Source: Mycolicibacterium sp. 018/SC-01/001
GTDB taxonomy: Bacteria > Actinomycetota > Actinomycetes > Mycobacteriales > Mycobacteriaceae
Reading direction: 5' to 3'
Length of the DNA stretch: 64,000 nucleotides
NCBI RefSeq assembly: GCF_007096635.1
Contig: NZ_VKAA01000005.1
Coordinates: forward strand, 124,001-188,000
The translations under genes were made by a program, and so were the position numbers. Every line of letters begins with the position of its first letter. The first letter of the stretch is position 1. The notes beneath the pieces were generated by a model. The model saw nothing but the letters and a program-made list of their open reading frames with translations. It was not told the DNA's origin and did no database searches. Shown piece after piece: positions 9,304 to 19,184 of this stretch.

Positions 9304-9335
9304 GCGCTCAGTCTATGAACAGCGCAAGAATGAAC

Positions 9336-9364
9336 TCACAGGAAGTGCACAGCGAGCGTGCAGC
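9336..9364 (+). promoter_or_regulatory. PhoP box: three direct repeats upstream of phoP
   Basis: Three 7-bp repeats, TCACAGG, GCACAGC and GTGCAGC, are each separated by exactly 4 bp. The known M. tuberculosis PhoP site is TCACAGC-N4-TCACAGC. The array lies 33-62 nt before the phoP start in the divergent promoter, consistent with autoregulation and possible control of the gene at 8569-9303. Confidence 0.7.
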
Positions 9365-9397
9365 AGTTTTCCAATCGCGAGGAAGAACATAAGGACC

Positions 9398-10114
9398 ATG
9401 GCCATGCCAGTGCAGGAGAACATTCCGGAAGCTCGCATCCTCGTCGTGGACGACGAGTCGAACATTGTCGAGTTGCTGTCCGTGAGCTTGAAGTTCCAGG
9501 GCTTCGAGGTGCACACCGCATCCAACGGACCGGCGGCACTCGACCTGGCCCGCGAGATCCGCCCCGACGCGATCATCCTCGACGTGATGATGCCCGGGAT
9601 GGACGGTTTCGGGCTGCTGCGCCGGCTGCGCGCCGACGGGATCGACTCCCCGGCCCTGTTCCTGACCGCCCGCGATTCCCTGCAGGACAAGATCGCGGGC
9701 CTGACCCTCGGCGGCGACGACTACGTGACCAAGCCGTTCAGCCTGGAGGAAGTGGTCGCCCGCCTGCGGGTCATCCTTCGTCGCGCCGGTGGCGGTGTGC
9801 AGGAACCCCGCACGTCACGACTCAGCTTCGCCGACATCGAACTCGACGAGGACACACACGAGGTGTGGAAGGCCGGCGAGCCCGTGTCGCTGTCGCCCAC
9901 CGAGTTCACCCTGCTGCGGTACTTCATCATCAACGCCGGCACCGTGTTGTCGAAGCCCAAGATCCTCGACCACGTCTGGCGGTACGACTTCGGCGGTGAC
10001 GTCAACGTCGTCGAGTCCTACGTCTCGTATCTGCGCCGCAAGATCGACACCGGGGAGAAGCGTCTGCTGCACACCCTGAGGGGTGTGGGGTATGTACTAC
10101 GCGAACCACGGTGA
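9398..10114 (+). CDS. phoP: Response regulator PhoP
   Basis: 238 residues. The receiver domain has acidic residues Asp18/Asp19, phospho-acceptor Asp62 in LDVMMPGMDGF, and the switch Lys in VTKPFSLEE. The C-terminal OmpR-type winged helix runs from about 140 (LSPTEFTLLRYF to RGVGYVLREPR). Recalled M. tuberculosis PhoP is nearly identical from LVVDDE onward. PhoP controls envelope lipids, acid response and secretion in mycobacteria. ATG 9398 is taken as start; ATG 9404 is equally plausible because AAGGA lies 8 nt before it. phoR follows after 22 nt. Confidence 0.96.
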   Translation: MAMPVQENIPEARILVVDDESNIVELLSVSLKFQGFEVHTASNGPAALDLAREIRPDAIILDVMMPGMDGFGLLRRLRADGIDSPALFLTARDSLQDKIAGLTLGGDDYVTKPFSLEEVVARLRVILRRAGGGVQEPRTSRLSFADIELDEDTHEVWKAGEPVSLSPTEFTLLRYFIINAGTVLSKPKILDHVWRYDFGGDVNVVESYVSYLRRKIDTGEKRLLHTLRGVGYVLREPR

Positions 10115-10136
10115 CGTTTCCGGTGACAATGGGGGC

Positions 10137-11648
10137 GTGGGCCATATCAGACGTGGGATACCGCTTCGGGTAGGACTGGTTGCCGCCACCCTCCTGCTGG
10201 TCGGCTGCGGTCTGCTCGCCTCCGGCGTCGCGGTGACGACGATCATGCACCACACGCTGATCAACCGCGTGGACGACACGTTGCGCGACGCATCCCGCGG
10301 CTGGGCGCAGGTACCCCGCCAATCACCCGCGGACCCCGAGGACCAGGGACCCAACCCGGCCCGGCCCCCGTCTGACTACTACGTGCGGGTGATCGATCCC
10401 GGCGGCACCGCCTGGGTGGCGGTCAACGACTACGACGCCGAGCCGCAGCTGCCCGCCGACAACGACGTGGGGCCCCAGCCCATCACGGTCGGCAGCGTCG
10501 GCAACTCGGAGGTCGAATGGCGGGCGATGACCGTCCAGGGCACCGGCGGGGAGCTGACCACCGTCGCGATCGACCTGTCCGACGTCAAGTCGACGACCCG
10601 TGCGCTGATCGCTGCCCAGCTGATCATCGGTGTCGCGGTGCTCATCGTGCTCGGCATCGCCGGATATGCCGTCGTGCACCGCAGCCTGCGCCCACTCTCC
10701 GAAGTCGAGCAGACCGCCGCGGCGATCGCAGCCGGTCAGCTGGACCGCCGCGTCCCTGAACGGGACCCGCGCACGGAGGTCGGCCGGTTGTCCCTCGCTC
10801 TCAACGGCATGCTCGCCCAGATCCAGCGTGCGCTCGCGTCTTCGGAGTCGTCGGCCGATCAGGCGCGCGAGTCCGAGGACCGGATGCGTCGCTTCATCAC
10901 CGACGCCAGCCACGAGCTGCGGACCCCGTTGACGACGATCCGGGGCTTCGCCGAGCTGTACCGGCAGGGCGCGGCCCGCGATGTCGAGATGCTGATGGGC
11001 CGCATCGAAAGCGAGTCGCGGCGGATGGGGCTCCTGGTGGAGGACCTGCTCCTGCTGGCCCGGCTCGATGCGCAGCGGCCGCTGGAGCAACGCCGGGTGG
11101 ACCTGCTCGCGCTCGCCAGTGACGCCGTCCACGACGCACAGTCGATCGCGCCGCGCCGCCCGATTCGCATGGAGGTGTTCGACGGCCCGGGGACGCCGGA
11201 AGTCCTCGGCGACGAGGCGCGCTTGCGGCAGGTGCTGTCCAACCTGGTCGCCAACGCGCTGCAGCACACTCCGGACACCGCCGGTGTCACGGTACGGGTG
11301 GGAACCGAAGGCGACGCCGCGGTCCTGGAGGTACGCGACCAGGGGCCGGGGATGAGCGCCGAGGACGCCCAGCGGGTGTTCGAGCGCTTCTATCGCGCCG
11401 ACTCGTCGCGGACCCGCGCCAGCGGAGGCACCGGGCTGGGATTGTCGATCGTCGACTCGCTGGTCTACGCCCACGGCGGCACTGTCGGTGTGACCACCGC
11501 GCCGGGCCGGGGGTGCACGTTCCGCGTGAGCCTGCCGCGCATCGCCGAGTCCTCCGAGGCCTCCGAAGCTTCTGAGGCTCGCGACGCCTCGGATGCCGAG
11601 GCGCCCGCCGACATCGACTTTCCTGTCGGCGACCTGCCCGTCAGCTGA
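10137..11648 (+). CDS. phoR: Sensor histidine kinase PhoR
   Basis: 503 residues from GTG 10137, chosen because the product then starts like M. tuberculosis PhoR (basic, then PLRV.LVAAT). A membrane segment at about 13-36, an extracytoplasmic sensor loop, a second segment near 163-182, then HAMP, the HisKA phospho-acceptor His259 in [12 protein letters not shown], and HATPase motifs ([25 protein letters not shown]). The C-terminus ends in an unusual Ser/Glu/Ala low-complexity tail. The last 8 bases overlap the convergent HIT gene. Confidence 0.95.
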   Translation: MGHIRRGIPLRVGLVAATLLLVGCGLLASGVAVTTIMHHTLINRVDDTLRDASRGWAQVPRQSPADPEDQGPNPARPPSDYYVRVIDPGGTAWVAVNDYDAEPQLPADNDVGPQPITVGSVGNSEVEWRAMTVQGTGGELTTVAIDLSDVKSTTRALIAAQLIIGVAVLIVLGIAGYAVVHRSLRPLSEVEQTAAAIAAGQLDRRVPERDPRTEVGRLSLALNGMLAQIQRALASSESSADQARESEDRMRRFITDASHELRTPLTTIRGFAELYRQGAARDVEMLMGRIESESRRMGLLVEDLLLLARLDAQRPLEQRRVDLLALASDAVHDAQSIAPRRPIRMEVFDGPGTPEVLGDEARLRQVLSNLVANALQHTPDTAGVTVRVGTEGDAAVLEVRDQGPGMSAEDAQRVFERFYRADSSRTRASGGTGLGLSIVDSLVYAHGGTVGVTTAPGRGCTFRVSLPRIAESSEASEASEARDASDAEAPADIDFPVGDLPVS

Positions 11649-12045
11649 GCTCGGCCAGCGCCGCGGTGATGCGGCGCTGCGCCTCGTCGAGTGACTCCGG
11701 TGACGGATCGTTGTCGACGTTGGCGAATCCGAAATCGGACAGATCGCGCGCCGGGAACACGTGCACGTGCAGGTGCGGCACCTCCAGGCCGGCGATGATG
11801 AGCCCCGAGCGCTCGGTGTCGAAGGCCTTGCACACCGCCTTGCCGATCAACTGGCTCACCCGCATCACGTTGGCGAACGCGGGCGCATCGACGTCCTGCC
11901 AGTTGTCGATCTCCGCGCGGGGCACCACCAGGGTGTGGCCCTGCGTCATCGGCTGGATGGTCAGGAACGCCACCACGTCGTCGTCGGTGTAGACGAATCG
12001 GCCCGGCAGCTCGCCGTTGATGATCTTGGTGAAGACGGTCGCCAT
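11641..12045 (-). CDS. HIT family protein (Rv0759c-like)
   Basis: 134 residues. The histidine-triad motif HLHVHVF sits near the C-terminus. Such proteins hydrolyse dinucleoside polyphosphates or AMP conjugates. The start at 12045 ([15 protein letters not shown]) matches usual HIT N-termini; an ATG at 12075 in the same frame would overlap the divergent ligase start. Position between phoR and the next operon matches M. tuberculosis. Confidence 0.9.
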   Translation of the reverse strand: MATVFTKIINGELPGRFVYTDDDVVAFLTIQPMTQGHTLVVPRAEIDNWQDVDAPAFANVMRVSQLIGKAVCKAFDTERSGLIIAGLEVPHLHVHVFPARDLSDFGFANVDNDPSPESLDEAQRRITAALAELS

Positions 12046-12061
12046 GGCACCGAGCATTCCA

Positions 12062-12067
12062 TAGCCT
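12062..12067 (+). promoter_or_regulatory. Predicted -10 box, leaderless, for the acyl-CoA ligase
   Basis: TAGCCT ends 6 nt before ATG 12074, the spacing expected when transcription begins at the start codon. No ribosome site is visible before that ATG. Confidence 0.45.
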
Positions 12068-12073
12068 GGCTCC

Positions 12074-13715
<1,642 letters not shown>

Positions 13716-13726
<11 letters not shown>

Positions 13727-14582
13727 CGCGTTCAAAGACCTTCTCGGAGATCTCGGCCACGGTCCACGGGGGTGCGTCGTGGTGATCGCGGTAGGCGAGG
13801 ATCTCCGGCGTGGGCCGCCCGAAGCGTCCGACGAAACCGCCTGCGGCGATGAAGATCTCGCCCGTGACGTGGGCGGCGTGGTCGCTGACCAGGTAGGCGT
13901 AGGTGGGTGCGGCGTACTCCGGCGGTGCGGCGTCGAGAGCGCCGGCCATGCTGACGTCGTCGAGTAGCCCGCGCCGGTTCAACGCGGTGATGTGTGCCTC
14001 GTAGTCGGGCCCACTCGACAGCCGCGTCTTGGCGCCGGGGCACACCACGTTGGCGCGCACGCCGTGTTCGGCCAGTTCTGCGGCGATCGCCAGCGTGAGG
14101 CCGTTCACCGCGCCCTTGCCGGCCGGATACCCGGTGCCGCCGTAGTCGCCGAGAAACGCGAAGGAACCGGTGTTGACGATGGCCCCGGAACGCTGCCGGG
14201 CCATCACCGGCGCCGCGGCGCGGCAGGTCTGGAACACCGTGCCCAGGTGTGCGTCCATCAACTCCTGGAACTGCGCAGGGGTGACCGTGAGGATCGACGA
14301 GCCGGCCGGTTCCGCGGTGCCGGCGCAGTTGACCAGGATGTCGATGCGGCCGAATTCCCTGACACATTCGTTGATCACCGCGTCGGCGGTCACGGGATCG
14401 GCGGGCGAGCCGGCCAGTCCGATGGCGCCGGGAATGCTGCGTACCGCGTCGTCGACGGCGTCGGGGTCCCGACCGTTGACGACGACGGCTGCACCCAGGT
14501 CGGCGAGCAGTGCCGCGACAGCTCGCCCGATCCCGCGTGTGCCGCCGACGACGACGGCGGCACGGCCGGAGAGTTCGCTAAT
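13716..14582 (-). CDS. SDR family oxidoreductase with probable ATT start
   Basis: From the first canonical in-frame start (GTG 14393) the protein would lack its cofactor-binding strand. Extending the frame upstream adds 63 residues containing AVVVGGTRGIGRAVA, the SDR glycine motif (residues 13-20). An in-frame stop (TGA, ending about 14604) lies just further up, and no ATG, GTG or TTG occurs between. The best start is ATT 14582, preceded by GGGAAG and overlapping the upstream stop as ATTAG. 288 residues; the Tyr/Lys pair appears as YPAGKG. Third gene of the adhB operon; substrate unknown. Confidence 0.75.
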
Positions 14583-15006
14583 GCGTGCTTCCCGCTTCGG
14601 TGAACGTCATCGCGTCCATGTTCCAGTAGCCGCGCAGGTTGGTGATCAGGCCTGCGTCGTCCACCCGGTAGGTGAACACCCCGCGCACGGTCGCGACGAA
14701 CCCGTTCGGGAACGTCGTCTCCAGCACCAGGATGTAGGCGATCTCGTGCGGGCTGCTGGACGGAAACGTCTCCTCGCACGTGACGCGGAGCCGGTTGGGC
14801 CCGATGTTCGTGTCGAAGAAGGCGCTCACGGCCGCTTTTCCGCGCACGCCGCTGCCGTCGGGATTGGTGACGGCCTCTCCGATCGGGTCCTCGATCACGA
14901 CGTCGTCGCTCATCAGCGCCAACCAGCCCTCGCGGTCCCCGCTCTGCACGCAGCGCCACGAAGCCTGCGACGCAGCGACCACCGGCGCCAGTGCTGCTTC
15001 GGTCAT
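14578..15006 (-). CDS. SnoaL/ketosteroid-isomerase-like protein (Rv0760c-like)
   Basis: 142 residues with the cone-shaped SnoaL/NTF2 fold pattern: N-terminal helices, VVIEDPIGEAV, GVRGKAAVSAFFD, and C-terminal strands ending VFTYRVDDAGLI. M. tuberculosis Rv0760c at the same place binds steroids with a ketosteroid-isomerase fold (recalled). It starts 6 nt after adhB, and its stop overlaps the ATT start of the following SDR. A role on a steroid or terpenoid intermediate is plausible but unproved. Confidence 0.85.
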   Translation of the reverse strand: MTEAALAPVVAASQASWRCVQSGDREGWLALMSDDVVIEDPIGEAVTNPDGSGVRGKAAVSAFFDTNIGPNRLRVTCEETFPSSSPHEIAYILVLETTFPNGFVATVRGVFTYRVDDAGLITNLRGYWNMDAMTFTEAGSTH

Positions 15007-15012
15007 CGCGGC

Positions 15013-16146
15013 CTACCGGTCGGCGTCGGTGTAGCGGATCACGCCGCGGATGTTCCTGCCCTCGAGCATGTCCCGGTAGCCGTCGTTGATCTGCTCCAGC
15101 TTGTACTGGCGGGTCACCATGTCGTCGAGGTTGAGCCGGCCCGCCTTGTACATCGACAGCAGCTGCGGGATGTCGAAGTGCGGGTTGCCGCCGCCGAAGA
15201 TGGTGCCCTGCAGATTCTTCTGCAGCAGCGTCAGCATCGACAGGTTCAGCGTGACGTCGGAGCTGGCCATGTTGGCGACCGCGGTCACCACGCAGGTGCC
15301 GCCCTTGGCGGTGATGTTGAGGTAGTTGTCGATCTCTTCGCCCTTGAGCTCACCGGTGGTGATGATCGTCTTCGACGCCATCCGCCCCTGCGTGGTCTCG
15401 GCGACGCCCATCATCGCGGTCATGATGTCCGGGTAGGCGTGCGTGGCACCGAATTTGAGCGCCTGATCGCGCTTCCACTCGACCGGATCGATCGCGAAGA
15501 TGTTGCGCGCGCCGGCGTTCAGCGCACCCTGCAGCGCGCCCATGCCGACGCCGCCGATACCGGCGATCACCACGTCGTCACCGGGGCGCACGTTGGCGCT
15601 GCGCACCGCCGAGCCGTACCCGGTGGTCACGCCGCAGCCGACGAGGCAGGCCACCTCGAACGGGATCGACGGATCGATCTTCACCACCGAGCTCTTGTGC
15701 ACCACCATGTAGGGGCTGAACGTGCCCAGCAGCGTCATCGGGATGACGGGCGTGCCGTCCTTGACCGCGTGGATGCGGTGGGTGTTGTCCGAGACCGCGG
15801 TGCCCTGCAGCAGCATCGCGCCCAGATCGCAGAGGTTGCGCATTCCGGCCTGACAGGACGGGCAGGAACCGCAGGAGGGGATGAAGGACAGCACCACGTG
15901 GTCGCCCGGTTCCAGGCCCTCGACACCCGGTCCGACCTCGGTGACGATGCCGGCGCCCTCGTGGCCGCCCAGCACCGGGAAGCCCGCCATCGGAATGTCG
16001 CCGGTGACCAGGTGGTGGTCCGAGTGGCACATGCCGGACGCTTCCATCTGGATCTTGACCTCGTCCTTGACGGGGTCGCCGATCTCGATCTCCTCGATCG
16101 ACCAGGGCTGGTTGAACTCCCAGATCAGAGCGCCTTTGGTCTTCAT
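15013..16146 (-). CDS. adhB: Zinc-containing NDMA-type alcohol dehydrogenase AdhB
   Basis: 377-residue medium-chain dehydrogenase. Catalytic-zinc motifs (GMCHSDHHLV, GGHEGAGIV), a structural zinc loop with four Cys in CGSCPSCQAGMRNLC, and a Rossmann motif GIGGVGMGALQGA. Oxidises alcohols in the cytoplasm, in this subfamily with a tightly bound nicotinamide. ATG 16146 follows AGGAG closely; a TTG at 16176 in the same frame is less likely. A perfect palindrome overlaps the predicted promoter. First gene of adhB-SnoaL-SDR. Confidence 0.92.
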   Translation of the reverse strand: MKTKGALIWEFNQPWSIEEIEIGDPVKDEVKIQMEASGMCHSDHHLVTGDIPMAGFPVLGGHEGAGIVTEVGPGVEGLEPGDHVVLSFIPSCGSCPSCQAGMRNLCDLGAMLLQGTAVSDNTHRIHAVKDGTPVIPMTLLGTFSPYMVVHKSSVVKIDPSIPFEVACLVGCGVTTGYGSAVRSANVRPGDDVVIAGIGGVGMGALQGALNAGARNIFAIDPVEWKRDQALKFGATHAYPDIMTAMMGVAETTQGRMASKTIITTGELKGEEIDNYLNITAKGGTCVVTAVANMASSDVTLNLSMLTLLQKNLQGTIFGGGNPHFDIPQLLSMYKAGRLNLDDMVTRQYKLEQINDGYRDMLEGRNIRGVIRYTDADR

Positions 16147-16181
16147 ATCTCCTGCTTTCGACGAGTGCTCGTGCAATCCAG

Positions 16182-16196
16182 ACTAGAGGCTCTAGT
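16182..16196. promoter_or_regulatory. Perfect palindromic operator before adhB
   Basis: ACTAGAGGCTCTAGT is a perfect 7-1-7 inverted repeat. The minus-strand hexamer TAGTCT at 16185-16180, a TANNNT -10 candidate, overlaps it, so a bound protein should repress adhB. The cognate regulator is unknown; the sequence differs from the sites near the TetR gene at 20389-20985. Confidence 0.6.
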
Positions 16197-16205
16197 TAGC
16201 CACAT

Positions 16206-16238
16206 CACACCGCCCCCAAGCAACTGCTTGGTGGTGTG
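16206..16238 (-). terminator. Hairpin terminator after the CYP51 operon
   Basis: Two-tier stem: CCAAGC/GCTTGG around AACT, with an outer CACACC/GGTGTG. It begins one or two bases after the stop of the gene at 16240-16779. No T-run follows, as is usual in mycobacteria. Confidence 0.6.
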
Positions 16239-16239
16239 C

Positions 16240-16779
16240 TCACCAGATCGGAACCGGGGCCTCGCCGAGCGGGTAGTAGCCGGGCAACTTCTCTCCGGCC
16301 AGCGATCGTTCGATGCGCTTCTGCATCGTCGGGGTCAGATCGCCGGAGGAGATGAGCTTCATGAACGCTTTCTGCACGTGCCCGAAGTCGAAGAAGTCCC
16401 GCTGCCACTCGATCAACAGCTGATCATTCAGTCGGAACCAGCTGCCGCCGATGCCGTAGATCTCGTCGCTGCTGCCGTCGCTCTTGTGCGCGATCTGCTT
16501 CCAGAACCCGACGATCTCGTTCTGCTTGTCGTCGATCAGCACCTTCTGGTACTCGTACACCCAGTTCTCCAGGCCCTCCATCTCCAGGCCCAGCGCCACG
16601 TCGCGGATCTCAGCCTTGTTGACGCACATGACGTCCTCTTTGGGGCCGATGTTCCAGCCGTAGGTGGCGTCGTCGGTGTAGAACTCGGCCAGCGGCTTCC
16701 AGTCGCCGGCCTTCTCGGCGGCGCGGTTGGCGTCCAGCCAGCGCTGCACCCAGTCCTCGAGTTGTTCGCGTGACGCCAT
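16240..16779 (-). CDS. SnoaL-like protein (Rv0762c-like)
   Basis: 179 residues, ATG 16779 with AGAGG upstream. Predicted NTF2/SnoaL fold: N-terminal helix QLEDWVQRWLDANR, then FYTDDATYGWNIGP and a core of aromatic strands. Last gene of the TetR-P450-SDR-CYP51-ferredoxin operon, 12 nt after the ferredoxin and directly before a hairpin terminator. No catalytic residues can be assigned. Function unknown, probably linked to the P450 substrates. Confidence 0.75.
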   Translation of the reverse strand: MASREQLEDWVQRWLDANRAAEKAGDWKPLAEFYTDDATYGWNIGPKEDVMCVNKAEIRDVALGLEMEGLENWVYEYQKVLIDDKQNEIVGFWKQIAHKSDGSSDEIYGIGGSWFRLNDQLLIEWQRDFFDFGHVQKAFMKLISSGDLTPTMQKRIERSLAGEKLPGYYPLGEAPVPIW

Positions 16780-16791
16780 TGTGGTTGCCTC

Positions 16792-17004
<213 letters not shown>

Positions 17005-18363
17005 TCAATCCTTGACGCGCTTGCGGTAGCGCACCTTCGCCGGCTGGGCCAGCTGCACGACCATCTTCGAGTGATCGTTGCGGTAGCTCTCCGGCGGCTG
17101 TGCCATCTCGAACTCGTACTCGCGCAACAGCACCGAGAAGATCGCCTTGATCTGCATCTGGGCGAACGCCGCCCCGACGCACCGGTGCTTGCCCGCGCCG
17201 AACGGGATCCAGGTCCACCTGTTGAGCAGGTCCTCCTGACGCGGCTTCACGTAGCGGTCCGGGTCGAACGTGTCCGGGTTCGGAAAGTCATCCGCGATGC
17301 GGTTCGAGATCGCGGGTGACGCCGCCACCATCTGCCCCTTGTGGATCGGATACCCTGACACCTCGAACTCGTCCTGCGCCACCCGCATCAGGATGATCAG
17401 CGGCGGATGCAGCCTCAGCGTCTCCTTGAGCGCATTGTCGAGGTTCGGAATCTGGCGCAGCGCATGGAAACTCACCTCCTGTCCGTCGGCGTACAGGTCG
17501 TCGAGCTCTTGCTGCACCTTGGCGTAGTACTCGGGGTGGCGCAGGAGGTCGATCAGCGTCCAGCTCGACGTGCCCGAGCTGGTGTGGTGCCCCGCGAACA
17601 TCAGCGAGATGAACATCCCGGTGACCTCGTTGGCCGAGAACCGCGGGTTGCCGTCGTCATCTGTGATCGAGACCAGCACGTCGAGCAGGTCGCGGTCCTC
17701 TTTGCCCTTCGGCGGGTTCGCGATCCGTCCGTTCATGATCTCCTGCACCAGCGCAACGAGTTTCACACGGGACTCATCGCGGATGCGAAAGCTCTCGATC
17801 GGCAGGTACGGGTCCACATAGCAGAGCGGATCGGTACCGCGCTCCAGCTGGTGGTAGTACTCGGCGAAGCGCGAGTCCAGCTGATCACGGAACTTCAGCC
17901 CGATCAGGCAGGCCGTCGACGTGTAGATCGTCAACTCGGAGAAGAAGTCCAGCAGTTCGATCTCGCCTTCGTCGCCCCAGTTGGCGATCATCCGGCGGAC
18001 TTCGTTCTCGATGGTCGCGGCGTGGCCCTTCATCTGCTCCCCGCGTAGCGCCGTGTTGTGCAGCATCTCGGCGCGGCGCTCCGGATCGGCGTCGAACACC
18101 ACGCCTTCACCGAAGATCGGCGTCATGAAGGGGTAGGCCTCGGCCTGGTTGAGTTCGCTGTCACTGGAGCGGAAGAAGAACTCGTTGGCCTCGGCGCCGG
18201 AGAGCATGACGACCTGTTTGCCGGCGAGCTGGAACCAGCCGACGTCCCCGCACTCGTCGCGCAGCCGCTGCATCAGGCCGATCGGGTCCGTGCGGAACTC
18301 TTCGAGGTGGCCGTGCTCCTCCTCGCCGCCGGACACGCGGCGGACATCGGTGGTGGTGGTCAC
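17005..18363 (-). CDS. cyp51: Sterol 14-alpha-demethylase CYP51
   Basis: 452-residue cytochrome P450. I-helix motif MFAGHHTSSGT, K-helix KETLRLHPP, heme loop FGAGKHRCVGAAFA with axial Cys395. Length and N-terminal sequence agree with mycobacterial CYP51 (451 aa in M. tuberculosis, recalled). Removes the 14-alpha methyl of sterols; the physiological substrate in mycobacteria is unsettled. GTG 18363 overlaps the stop of the upstream SDR as GTGA; the longer open frame upstream is the SDR's shadow. Confidence 0.96.
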   Translation of the reverse strand: MTTTTDVRRVSGGEEEHGHLEEFRTDPIGLMQRLRDECGDVGWFQLAGKQVVMLSGAEANEFFFRSSDSELNQAEAYPFMTPIFGEGVVFDADPERRAEMLHNTALRGEQMKGHAATIENEVRRMIANWGDEGEIELLDFFSELTIYTSTACLIGLKFRDQLDSRFAEYYHQLERGTDPLCYVDPYLPIESFRIRDESRVKLVALVQEIMNGRIANPPKGKEDRDLLDVLVSITDDDGNPRFSANEVTGMFISLMFAGHHTSSGTSSWTLIDLLRHPEYYAKVQQELDDLYADGQEVSFHALRQIPNLDNALKETLRLHPPLIILMRVAQDEFEVSGYPIHKGQMVAASPAISNRIADDFPNPDTFDPDRYVKPRQEDLLNRWTWIPFGAGKHRCVGAAFAQMQIKAIFSVLLREYEFEMAQPPESYRNDHSKMVVQLAQPAKVRYRKRVKD

Positions 18364-19184
18364 TTCTTCAGGGCCTCCTCGTCGACCTTGAGCTGTTGGC
18401 GGTCCGTGGTCGTCGCGAGTGGCGCTTCGGGCTGCAACTCCATGGTCGCGATGAAGCCGCCGCGCGGTGTCTCGGCGACGAACGTGATCGCGCGCGCGAG
18501 ATCTGCGGCGCGCAGGAAGTAGTCGTGGCGGGCCTGACCCCACTTGGCCCAGTCCTCCAGCGCGGGACCGATCAGTTCGGCGGGCAGGCTCCACCCCATC
18601 GACGTCTTCGTCGGACCGGGATGCACGATCGACGCGCGCACGCCGGTCCCTTCGAGTTCCATCTGATAGTTGGTCACCATCGCGACCAGCGCAGCCTTGG
18701 CCGCGCCATAGGCCCCCATGTGCGGCCGTTGCCGCAGCGCCACATCGGATCCCACGAAGATCAGATCGCCGCGTTGGCGCTCGAGCATGCCGGGCAGGAC
18801 GGCGGTGGCGATCCGGTTGGCACCGATCAGGTGGATCTGGACCTGCGACTCGAACTGCTCGGTGCTGATCGCGTCGAGCTTGCCGAAATAGGTGTCACCC
18901 GCGCCGGCGACCAGCACCTCGATGTCGCCGAGCTCGGACGTGGTCTGTTCGACACAGGCCTTCACCGAATCGGGGTCGGTGACGTCGAGGTGCACCGCGA
19001 TCGCCTCGCCGCCGTCGGCGCGGATCTGCCCGACGATCTCGTCGAGTTTCTCGACCCGGCGGGCGCCGAGTGCCACGGGAAAGCCCCGCGACGCGAGCTC
19101 GACGGCGGTGGCCGCGCCGATCCCGGACGATGCGCCGGCGACCAGCGCGGGCCTGCGGTCGGGTAGGGGAGCGAAACGGGGCAT
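18360..19184 (-). CDS. SDR family oxidoreductase (Rv0765c-like)
   Basis: 274 residues. Glycine motif VAGASSGIGAAT near residue 15 and the catalytic pair in YGAAKAALVAM. Sits between two P450 genes with overlapping junctions on both sides (TGATG with the upstream P450, GTGA with CYP51), so it is cotranslated with them. Probably oxidises or reduces a P450 product; substrate unknown. Confidence 0.88.
   Translation of the reverse strand: MPRFAPLPDRRPALVAGASSGIGAATAVELASRGFPVALGARRVEKLDEIVGQIRADGGEAIAVHLDVTDPDSVKACVEQTTSELGDIEVLVAGAGDTYFGKLDAISTEQFESQVQIHLIGANRIATAVLPGMLERQRGDLIFVGSDVALRQRPHMGAYGAAKAALVAMVTNYQMELEGTGVRASIVHPGPTKTSMGWSLPAELIGPALEDWAKWGQARHDYFLRAADLARAITFVAETPRGGFIATMELQPEAPLATTTDRQQLKVDEEALKK

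Noticed and set aside
14170..16773. An 867-codon open frame on the plus strand
   Set aside because: It runs antisense through adhB, the SnoaL genes and their gap, has no recognisable domain, and is a typical high-GC shadow of well-supported minus-strand genes.
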